Shown here: piece by piece, positions 52,001 through 58,138 of the stretch
Layout: each line of letters opens with the position of its first letter
Position numbering within the stretch: position 1 is the stretch's first letter
Assembly: GCA_002323995.1 (NCBI GenBank)
Contig: DCQY01000047.1
Coordinates: 1 to 58,138, forward strand
DNA length: 58,138 nucleotides
Direction: 5' to 3'
From: Akkermansiaceae bacterium UBA1506
GTDB taxonomy: Bacteria > Verrucomicrobiota > Verrucomicrobiia > Verrucomicrobiales > DEV007
Notes under the pieces: model-generated
What the model saw: only the letters and a program-made list of their open reading frames with translations
Database searches by the model: none
Told to the model about the DNA's origin: nothing
Program-made: the position numbers and the translations under genes

Positions 52001-53782
52001 GGAATGAGCGCGAAAATGATCGCCGATGAAATTGTTTTCCACCCCATCACTCCGAACGTTCGACAAGTTGATGCATTTGGCCAATACACGGCAGGTGCCG
52101 GATACGCCCTTGCCACTTCGAACAATTTCCCCCCCTCATGGAGAGACCGCATGGCGTTCATTGGAGGACCTACCGGTCACTTACTTGGTATGTTTGAAAA
52201 CCTCAGGGAGGGCGCGGGCTACAAAGCAATTAATCGCTTTCACCTCCTCGCCAGTGCCGATGAATGGTTTTCTCCTGTTGCCGCAGAGGTCGGCCCCGAC
52301 GGCAACCTGTGGGTGGCCGACTGGTATAACTTCATCATCCAACATAATCCTACCCCCACAAGAGAGCGCGGTGGATACACCGCAGTTCGGGGCATCGGTA
52401 ATGCTCACAAAAACCCACTTCGCGACAAACAGCATGGGCGCATCTACCGTGTCGTTTGGGAAGGGGCTCAAGCTTCAAGCATCTCATCTCTCGAGGGCGC
52501 ATCAGAAAAGCAACTCCTCAACGCACTTTCACATCATAATCAATTCTGGCGGCTCACAGCCCAACGTCTCATCGTTGCTCGAAAGCTGACTGGACTTACC
52601 CCTTCGCTCAAAGCACTGCTAAAAAATTCTTCGGGCGTTCCCGCGTCACACGCCTTGTGGACACTCAACGGCCTCGGCACCCTTGATAAAGAAAGCCATC
52701 AGTTTGCTCTTCTCAAAGCTGGTGACCCCATTCTCAAGCGAAATGCGATTCGCGCCATCTCCACTGATGAGGCCGGCAGACAATTATTCTTTGATACAGC
52801 TGTTGTTCAGGCAAAGGATCCTCTTGTTCGCCTTACCGCATTCGCCAAACTCGCCCACTTTTCGGATAAGGAGGGAAACGAACAAATCGCAAATCGCCTT
52901 ATTCTCAATGGCGAGAACAATAGCGATGAATGGCTGGCCACGGCTCTGCGGGCCAGCGGCGCCGGAAATGTCAAAAGAGGTCCGTTAAAAATTATGGGTC
53001 CCAACCTTCTTCCCAACCCGTCTTTCGAAGAAGTCACTCAAGCTACCCCGAGAGAATGGGAGATTAGAAGCTACAGCGGCACTGCTGAACACATCGTCGT
53101 CGCCGACGAATCAAGAACTGGGAAACGGAGCCTCTGTATCACCTCCACCAGAGGCGCTGACACCAGCTTTTTTACCGAAGTGAAGGTCAAACCCAATACC
53201 GAATACCGTCTCACCGGATGGGTAAAAACCGCTAGACTTCTTGGAGCACGTGGAGCCCAGATGAATGCGCATGAAGTCCAGAAACAACCCAGAGGCTCTC
53301 GCACTAATGCCCTCAACCGGACCACCCCCGAGTGGAGGCGTGTGGAGGCTACTTTTAATTCGCTGAATCGTGACGAACTCACGATCAACTGCCTCTTCGG
53401 CGGCTGGGGAAAGGCTACAGGAACAGCATGGTGGGATGATGTGGCGCTTCACGAGGTGGAATACGAAGCCGTAATCGAAGCCGAGCCCGAGGTCACCGGC
53501 GGGAATCCAAGTCGCGGAAAGAAAATTTTTGAAACACACTCTGTGGCTGCCTGTAGCCGCTGTCATGCTGCCGGAGGGCAAGGGGGATCTATTGGGCCCG
53601 CTCTCGACGGTATTGCCTCACGAAAAAGTAAGGATTACATCCGGGAGAGCCTCGTGGAGCCCCAAGCTAATATTGCAGAGGGATTTCAAATCGAAGTCTC
53701 TCCTATGCCACCCATGGGCGTCCTACTGAAAGAACAGGAACTTGAGGACGTGATGGCCTATCTGATGACCCTGCGAAACTAG
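49049..53782 (+). CDS. Giant fusion: sulfatase - ThuA - PVC-type propeller dehydrogenase - cytochrome c
   Basis: 1577 residues in one uninterrupted frame with a signal peptide (1-19). Residues 23-470 are an iduronate-2-sulfatase-like sulfatase: metal Asp32/Asp33 and Cys72 in ACHPSR, the formylglycine site, with WTDHGFHIGE near 321. A Pro/Ala/Lys linker leads to a ThuA domain (about 507-720; VPVHCASWCF, ASGHDERVW). Then a PVC-type membrane-bound dehydrogenase beta-propeller (about 765-1140; MAWDERGRLWVAET), HEAT-like helices (about 1145-1290), a carbohydrate-binding-like sandwich (about 1305-1475; NLLPNPSFEE) and a cytochrome c domain with CSRCH (about 1485-1577) follow. Desulfation and oxidation of a sulfated sugar in one polypeptide is the likely role; this is inference. 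Confidence 0.92.
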   Translation: MKNLLTLLGIALLFSSVLGEDTKPNVLFIVIDDLNDYISVLDNHPNVHSPNFERLARRSVTFTNAHCAAPACHPSRVAVMTGVHPSRSGIYRNAFGAHGPRWRHESPMLKNAVVLSQHFRDHGYYAAGGGKIFHTLQWTPGDSQNDPEAWDDYRGDPLDPISSDWPRPAITQSTNQNDHFVGKRPLRDFHFGAEPVELNEDQGDGAVVDWAINKMQQKHDQPLFLAVGLFRPHIPFEVPQKWFDLYPEDKIELPPYRIDDLKDAHNHGRTNWHKWVTNNNQWRKLMQGYLASISYVDNELGRLLDGLDASPLKDDTIVVLWTDHGFHIGEKDNWEKFALWDQTTRVPCFIHAPGISKDGEKTREPVILTDLYPTLCELAGLPIPDQCDGSSLVSILKNPTVTGERFATTSFQFRGEDSPSHAIADDRYRLIRYGNGFEELYDLREDPNEFANRINDPSLSEIRAYLTSKLPSNAAPQAKPAPKSPYNRNKPSEAANKPAGKGSTEGPIRVLFLGHKSDSHPSDLYYPMLAQALGRDGIYFDYVTTPEEAFGDAAKLSRYDAVLLYANHKTLDRKLWKNLATYVRNGGGFVPVHCASWCFQNILEFDQLVGGRFKSHATGTFSAKTIEPDHPAIAGIPSFEAWDETYYHTNHNPTDRVVLQVREGPDGDPQSGPEPWTWVRKEGSGRVFYTASGHDERVWSLPQFHQLLKSGILWACGDKRRSDYETFLTKRTPLRYQERDNIANYEGRPEPLKFQFPLSAEDSMDYLRMPLGWEVELFASEPDLVNPISMAWDERGRLWVAETVDYPNDVRDGSGEDTIKILEDTNGDGRCDTVKVFADRLNIPTSLTFWDGGIIVAQAPDFLFLKDTDGDDRADVKETILTGWGIHDTHAGPSNLRYGIDNWIYGTVGYSSFNGNVGGRDHKFGSGVFRMKPDGSELEFIHQFNNNTWGLGLNAAGDVFGSTANRNPSFFGGFPQTGYPEGEKGMSAKMIADEIVFHPITPNVRQVDAFGQYTAGAGYALATSNNFPPSWRDRMAFIGGPTGHLLGMFENLREGAGYKAINRFHLLASADEWFSPVAAEVGPDGNLWVADWYNFIIQHNPTPTRERGGYTAVRGIGNAHKNPLRDKQHGRIYRVVWEGAQASSISSLEGASEKQLLNALSHHNQFWRLTAQRLIVARKLTGLTPSLKALLKNSSGVPASHALWTLNGLGTLDKESHQFALLKAGDPILKRNAIRAISTDEAGRQLFFDTAVVQAKDPLVRLTAFAKLAHFSDKEGNEQIANRLILNGENNSDEWLATALRASGAGNVKRGPLKIMGPNLLPNPSFEEVTQATPREWEIRSYSGTAEHIVVADESRTGKRSLCITSTRGADTSFFTEVKVKPNTEYRLTGWVKTARLLGARGAQMNAHEVQKQPRGSRTNALNRTTPEWRRVEATFNSLNRDELTINCLFGGWGKATGTAWWDDVALHEVEYEAVIEAEPEVTGGNPSRGKKIFETHSVAACSRCHAAGGQGGSIGPALDGIASRKSKDYIRESLVEPQANIAEGFQIEVSPMPPMGVLLKEQELEDVMAYLMTLRN

Positions 53783-53860
53783 ATGAGGTTAAAGCGTGAC
53801 GTTGCAGCGGTCTTTCCATTCACCTATTTCCATTCGACTTTTTCCTTCACCTTTTCCTCG

Positions 53861-55546
53861 CTACTTGTTTTGACGGCTGGAGGGAGCGTAGCGGAAATAG
53901 TCGACATCAATCCAGCCGACCTTCGATGAATCATCTGTCCTTGGATTCCAACAGGCTAAGCCAACACGGTTACCTCTCCAGTTGCCAAATTTCAGGGTGT
54001 AGCGATAAGAAGTTTCATTCCAAATTCTACCACAAAGGCTCCAAGAAAATCGCGCCTCATCGAAGTCTGTATTTGATTTCAAGTAGATTAAATCACTATC
54101 AATGATCTGACCAGAATCACTGCCTTGATGGTCAACGAAAAACAAGATGCGTTTTCCATTAGCTTCCCCTCGAACCCCAAACACCGCGTATTGACCTCCG
54201 TATTGCATAAAGGAACCGGAAAAGTGGCAAATCCCCGCTCTCGTTCCCTGCTTCAGTCCTGACAAGTCCATCTTCGATATCACTTCGGTTTGACCAATTC
54301 CAATTTGACGCTGAGAGAGTGTGTTTGGAGCTCCCCAAAAAGGCCCCTTTAGCTTCCCGCGGGCGGCCGCCACTGGCTTTGAAGCGGTAAGGCGAAGAAA
54401 ACCCTCACGTTCGGCGAATGAAAACCGCTCACGTCTGGGATTGTGATTCCAGTTCCATTGATGCCCAATGAAGCTTTCTTCAAATTCGTCTGAAGTCTGC
54501 AGCAGCAGCGACGAATCACTTTCGATCGGCTTGCCGTGTTGCCACACAGGTTCTCCGATGCCGTCCCCATCAATATCCTTTCCGATGATTGGCCAGCCAT
54601 CCTGCCAGGTTACCGGTTGCAGGCACTGAGGCCTACCGTGAAAGACCGGTTCACCGTTCTGGACCAACTGATGCATAAACCACCAACGCCCGTCAGGAGC
54701 CTCAATTAACGAGCCCTGACAAGCCGATCGATCCCCGTCACTCTCGCGTTCCATCACTGTTCTCCCTTCATACGGGCCATAGATTGATTCCGTGGTCGAA
54801 CGTAGGCACAGCTGCTTGCGGTCACGCGCCTCTCCCTCGCCCTGCCACTCAATCATCATGACATACCACTGATCATAAAACCGTCGAATCTTGGCTGCTT
54901 CCACGGCCTGCCCGGTCCAAATTACCTTTCCCTCATCAAGCAATCCTCCACCGTCCCACGACAACTTAAATAGCTTGAGGTCATGGGGTGTGTCAGGTCG
55001 AGGTGGGGACCCCTTGCCCCAATTAGCCAACAGCCAGGCCTCCTTCTCTTTATAATCGAAAAAAACCGTCGGATCAGTCCAGTGCTTTCGCTTGAGAAGA
55101 CACTCTGGTTTCGACCAAGGCCCGCGTATATCTTTGGCCCTTGTGACGTAAAGCCCCGACTGAAAGTCAATTTGATAGCAAAGCCATTCCTTACGTTCTT
55201 CGTGATAGACTAAATCGCCCGCCCAAACTCCGAAGCGGTAGCCGTTCATTTTATCCCACTGATAGTTCGATTCCCAAGTCAGTGACGGAATCGCGTGAGA
55301 AACGTACTTCCAGTTCACGAGGTCTCCCGACTCCATGATCGTCATGCCGGGCGAAAGGTGGTTAGTCGAGCTAATCAAATACCATTTGTCTCCGAACTTC
55401 TCCACATCCGAGTCCGCAAAGTCCCCGTTCAAAATAGGGTTGGCATAAGTTCCATTACCCTGGTCGCCCCACTTCAAAAACCGCTCTTGCCCGCTCGCAT
55501 ATAAGACGGAGCAAACGAGGAATATGATGAGAGTTAATCGATTCAT
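53861..55546 (-). CDS. Family 43 glycoside hydrolase, secreted
   Basis: 561 residues from ATG 55546; a TTG at 55558 is an alternative. Signal peptide to about residue 20. The five-blade propeller shows catalytic Asp residues in NPILNGDFADSD and WTDPTVFF, and the acid candidate Glu in AVEAAKIRRFYDQWYVM. The C-terminal beta-sandwich begins near DEFEESFIGHQWNWNHNP, the layout of GH43 enzymes with an associated GH43_C2-type domain. These act on arabinan, xylan or related polysaccharides outside the cytoplasm. It converges with the sulfatase fusion. Confidence 0.88.
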   Translation of the reverse strand: MNRLTLIIFLVCSVLYASGQERFLKWGDQGNGTYANPILNGDFADSDVEKFGDKWYLISSTNHLSPGMTIMESGDLVNWKYVSHAIPSLTWESNYQWDKMNGYRFGVWAGDLVYHEERKEWLCYQIDFQSGLYVTRAKDIRGPWSKPECLLKRKHWTDPTVFFDYKEKEAWLLANWGKGSPPRPDTPHDLKLFKLSWDGGGLLDEGKVIWTGQAVEAAKIRRFYDQWYVMMIEWQGEGEARDRKQLCLRSTTESIYGPYEGRTVMERESDGDRSACQGSLIEAPDGRWWFMHQLVQNGEPVFHGRPQCLQPVTWQDGWPIIGKDIDGDGIGEPVWQHGKPIESDSSLLLQTSDEFEESFIGHQWNWNHNPRRERFSFAEREGFLRLTASKPVAAARGKLKGPFWGAPNTLSQRQIGIGQTEVISKMDLSGLKQGTRAGICHFSGSFMQYGGQYAVFGVRGEANGKRILFFVDHQGSDSGQIIDSDLIYLKSNTDFDEARFSWSLCGRIWNETSYRYTLKFGNWRGNRVGLACWNPRTDDSSKVGWIDVDYFRYAPSSRQNK

Positions 55547-55623
55547 AACAACAGACAAGGCGCCTTTATCTTACCGTCCGAAATCGGAGCATCCGGAATA
55601 ACACTCATCCTAAGCCTCCGCCA

Positions 55624-56844
55624 CTATTGGTGTAATGCATCATAGATCACCTGCTTTAAAGCTCGCTCCATATTCCAGTTGTAGGGCACGGTTTGCTCTA
55701 GCGTAATCACGATTAGGTTATCGTGCTCCGGAGACACCCAGTAGTGACAGCTCGCCGCTCCGCCCCAGCCATACTCATTCACCGGCGCAGCTTCGTCCCA
55801 GCCCTCACTTGGACCGGTTACCACTGAAAAACCGAGACCAAACCCAACTGCCACTCGCTGTTCTTTACCGAAAAAGATCTGAGGCACCGTTTTAGGAAGC
55901 TGATTTGTCGTCATCAACTTGACCGTCTCTGGCCTCAGAAACCTTCGCTCAAATCTCACACCACCGTCTGCAATCATCTGAAGAAATTGATAGTAATCCT
56001 TCGCAGTCGAGACCAATCCGCCTCCCCCTGACATCATCTTTGGCTTTTTGAAGTAGGCCTGACTCAGAGGGTCCTTCCCCGCTACCACCTCACCTTGACG
56101 ACTCTGGTGTACTGCTGCGAACCGCTCAAGCATGTCGTCACTTTTTAGCCAGAATCCGGTGTCATTCATCTTTAGTGGGCCGAAAAAATTATCCTCAAGA
56201 TAAACGTCTAACGTTTGACCTGACCAGACTTCAATCAATCGCCCGAGCACGTCAGTATTGACCCCGTAAACCCACGATTGTCCCGGCTCATGAGTTAGGG
56301 GAATCTCGGCAAGCTGATCACAGAACTGTTCCGAAGTTCCTCCCCAAAGGCGCGGTCCGGAATAAGCATCAACCAAACTTTTCGGCGCCGTAAAACTATA
56401 TGCTAACCCTGAAGTATGCCGAAAGAGATCTGTCACCGTCATTTTTTCGATGGCATCAATCACCTCCCCATTTTCATTGAGAACAGACATGGATTCAAAA
56501 GCGGGCAAGTATATCTCCACAGGATCGTCGAGTTCATACTTTCCCTGCTCCCACAACTGAAGAGCAGCCGCCGATACGACTGCCTTAGTCATGGAGTGAA
56601 TCCGAAAAACGGTATCAGTCGTCATTCCCGTTCCTGATGCGATAACACGTTCCCCGTAAGCTTTGTGATGGAGCAATTTGCCGCCCTGTGCCACCAGCAC
56701 GACGGTCCCGGCAAGCTTCCCTCCCTCAATCAGATCTGCAACAGACTCATTGACTTCCTCAGTCAGTAACGGGGCTTGATCAGACCTGACTTCGGCGACT
56801 CCTCCTACGAATACTAACAGAACAGTAACGAAAATTTTATACAT
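55624..56844 (-). CDS. Exported serine hydrolase, beta-lactamase (class C-like) family
   Basis: 406 residues from ATG 56844; an in-frame ATG at 56862 adds six residues. Signal peptide to about residue 22 (AEVRS). The nucleophile motif is SMTK with Ser84 and Lys87, and the second motif is YGVN, in place of the Y-x-N of class C enzymes. The third motif may be YGWGGAASCHYW, near the end. Family members act as esterases, D-amino peptidases or transesterases; lactamase activity should not be assumed. It lies upstream of GH43 on the same strand (77 bases). Confidence 0.88.
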   Translation of the reverse strand: MYKIFVTVLLVFVGGVAEVRSDQAPLLTEEVNESVADLIEGGKLAGTVVLVAQGGKLLHHKAYGERVIASGTGMTTDTVFRIHSMTKAVVSAAALQLWEQGKYELDDPVEIYLPAFESMSVLNENGEVIDAIEKMTVTDLFRHTSGLAYSFTAPKSLVDAYSGPRLWGGTSEQFCDQLAEIPLTHEPGQSWVYGVNTDVLGRLIEVWSGQTLDVYLEDNFFGPLKMNDTGFWLKSDDMLERFAAVHQSRQGEVVAGKDPLSQAYFKKPKMMSGGGGLVSTAKDYYQFLQMIADGGVRFERRFLRPETVKLMTTNQLPKTVPQIFFGKEQRVAVGFGLGFSVVTGPSEGWDEAAPVNEYGWGGAASCHYWVSPEHDNLIVITLEQTVPYNWNMERALKQVIYDALHQ

Positions 56845-56862
56845 GACAAGTGAGTCGAGCAT

Positions 56863-57226
56863 AGGCGATATTCTCAGTAAGGCAAAATCTACTCCTCCCG
56901 TTTTCTGGCCACTCTAAAATCATCCTTAGACCTAATCGCAAACATGTCATTTTACTGTAATGCTTGCCATTCGTGATTCCTTTCTCGACAAAGCAGGTAG
57001 GGTGAGCTCCCCCTACTAAATCCGTCCCAATCAGATTACCATTCTACATTATGAAGTGACGACGACGTTATTTCTCGCTGAGACTCTCTGACGGTGACTA
57101 CTCCACAAAATTTGAGTCCAGCTCCGACTCATACTTGAGTTTTTGAAATTTTCAGGAAACAACCAAACCTCAAAAAAAGGAGCTCGCTCTCATTGTTTTT
57201 TCAAGGCCATCCTTAATTATTTCCCT
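56863..57226. other. 364-base intergenic region
   Basis: This gap lies between the divergent hydrolase and apbE genes and should hold both promoters. No open frame of any length with a plausible start, no tRNA-like fold and no T-tailed hairpin is seen. AT-rich segments occur near 57100-57200. No clear -35/-10 pair can be named with confidence. Confidence 0.5.
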
Positions 57227-58138
57227 ATGTTTCGCCGGTTATCACTGCACAACCTCATCTGGTTTGTTTTTTTCTCTTATGGTTGCGTTCAAACGGAAGG
57301 AAGAGTCGATCCGCCGTCAGTTCTAACCGGACGAATCATGGGAACCTACTATCGAGTTACCTTCGCCGAAAATCTATCCCCACGGAAGCTCGACCAGCTC
57401 GCTAACGTTGTAGAAGAAAAACTGACCCATATCAACCGTCTCATGTCGACCTATCGTGATGATTCGGAAATATCGCGCTTCAATCGCTTTGAAAAAAAAG
57501 AATGGTTTGATATTTCAAAAGAAACAGCTTTCGTTGTTTCAAAGGCGCTCGAAATCCATGAGGCGTCCGGTGGAAGGTTTGACATCACAGTTTCCCCCTT
57601 GGTTGAGCTATGGGGGTTTGGAAAGATTAAAGAACGCGACAAACCTCCTGCGCATGCAGAAATCGAACAGGCACTCCGATCAATAGGCTCTCAAAATCTC
57701 AAGGTTCGACTAGAACCACCCGCTATCCGAAAAGCCATTCCCGAGCTGGAAATTGATCTATCAGCCATCGCCAAGGGCTTTGCTGTCGATCTAGTCTTTA
57801 AAGAACTCCAAGCTAAAGGTATCACGAACTTCCTCGTCGATATCGGAGGCGAAATTCGAGCGAGCGGCTCAAAAACCGCAGATCAACCCTGGCAAGTCGC
57901 AATTGAGTCTCCCGTCAGCCCTGGCGAAATACTTAAGACCCTACCTCTAGTAGGCGGGTCGCTCGCAACTTCGGGAAACTACAGAAACTTTTTTGAATCC
58001 CAAGGCAACCGCTACTCGCACACAATCGATCCACAAACAGGATACCCTGCTAAACATTCGATTGTCTCCGTCAGCATTATCGCAAACGACTGTCTGGTCG
58101 CAGATGCATGGGCAACAGCCTTCATGATTTCATCTGCT
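57227..58138 (+). CDS. apbE: FAD:protein FMN transferase lipoprotein, C-terminus cut by window edge
   Basis: The visible 304 residues begin MFRRLSLHNLIWFVFFSYGC, a lipoprotein signal with lipobox ending at Cys20. The ApbE hallmarks are RIMGTYYRVTF, LMSTYRDDSEISRFN, DLSAIAKGFAVD, the conserved DIGGE in FLVDIGGEIRA, and SHTIDPQTGYP. The metal-binding region near the end (VADAWATAFMI) is just reached, so only a few dozen residues are missing. ApbE attaches FMN to threonine residues of redox subunits such as NqrB/NqrC or RnfG in the periplasm; target genes are not in this window. Confidence 0.95.
   Translation, partial: MFRRLSLHNLIWFVFFSYGCVQTEGRVDPPSVLTGRIMGTYYRVTFAENLSPRKLDQLANVVEEKLTHINRLMSTYRDDSEISRFNRFEKKEWFDISKETAFVVSKALEIHEASGGRFDITVSPLVELWGFGKIKERDKPPAHAEIEQALRSIGSQNLKVRLEPPAIRKAIPELEIDLSAIAKGFAVDLVFKELQAKGITNFLVDIGGEIRASGSKTADQPWQVAIESPVSPGEILKTLPLVGGSLATSGNYRNFFESQGNRYSHTIDPQTGYPAKHSIVSVSIIANDCLVADAWATAFMISSA

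Noticed and set aside
1..58138. CRISPR array, insertion sequence or prophage
   Set aside because: No regularly spaced repeats, transposase, integrase or phage structural genes were found.

Overview
The window reads as a chromosomal segment of a bacterium from the Planctomycetota-Verrucomicrobiota-Chlamydiota (PVC) group, most likely a marine Verrucomicrobiota. The support is family content: a secreted SHD1-like protein, a decayed DUF1501 gene, a ThuA/PVC-type CxxCH cytochrome protein fused to a sulfatase, Tat-exported Gfo/Idh/MocA oxidoreductases, zinc-ribbon MotA/ExbB proteins, and many genes without clear Shine-Dalgarno sites. No rRNA, plasmid, phage, IS or CRISPR locus is visible. The assignment is an inference from gene families, not from a marker phylogeny.

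Region 1 (1-9089, minus strand) is a co-directional run of nine genes. guaB-guaA (GMP synthesis), pyrF-pyrE (UMP synthesis) and leuB (leucine synthesis) follow a secreted SHD1-like protein, a Tas-type aldo/keto reductase, a small secreted protein and a membrane-anchored protein. A decayed DUF1501 gene fragment sits on the plus strand in the gap at 8.3-8.5 kb. Region 2 (9164-15229, plus) carries rppH, a large hybrid histidine kinase with two receiver domains, and an EF-G2-type elongation factor ending in a textbook terminator. Region 3 (15257-28030) is mixed: rarA, tandem small heat-shock proteins, two HAD phosphatases, a Tat-secreted oxidoreductase, aroD, a TIGR01777 epimerase, an orphan REC/H-box protein without an ATPase domain, an azurin-like cupredoxin and a lone EboE-like protein.

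Region 4 (28083-34044) holds a truncated response-regulator remnant, a lipoprotein hydrolase, and a three-gene operon: a MotA/TolQ/ExbB channel with an N-terminal zinc ribbon plus two different ExbD-like proteins with coiled coils. This operon is the best candidate here for an undescribed proton-motive-force-driven machine. Region 5 (34108-45716, minus) is envelope-oriented: plsC, a 40-residue lipoprotein, a DUF4350/DUF4129 membrane cluster without its usual MoxR/DUF58 partners in view, pdxJ, an L,D-transpeptidase lipoprotein and three exported or anchored proteins of unknown function. A divergent STN-domain protein and an SDR reductase follow.

Region 6 (47312-58138) starts with tRNA-Ser(TGA), its promoter and a strong hairpin, followed by an imperfect copy of the tRNA 3' end. 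It then carries a carbohydrate-type catabolic neighbourhood: a Gfo/Idh/MocA oxidoreductase, a 1577-residue protein joining sulfatase, ThuA, beta-propeller, repeat, carbohydrate-binding-like and cytochrome c modules, a GH43 glycosidase, a beta-lactamase-fold hydrolase and a partial ApbE flavin transferase. The sulfatase fusion is the most striking single gene of the window.
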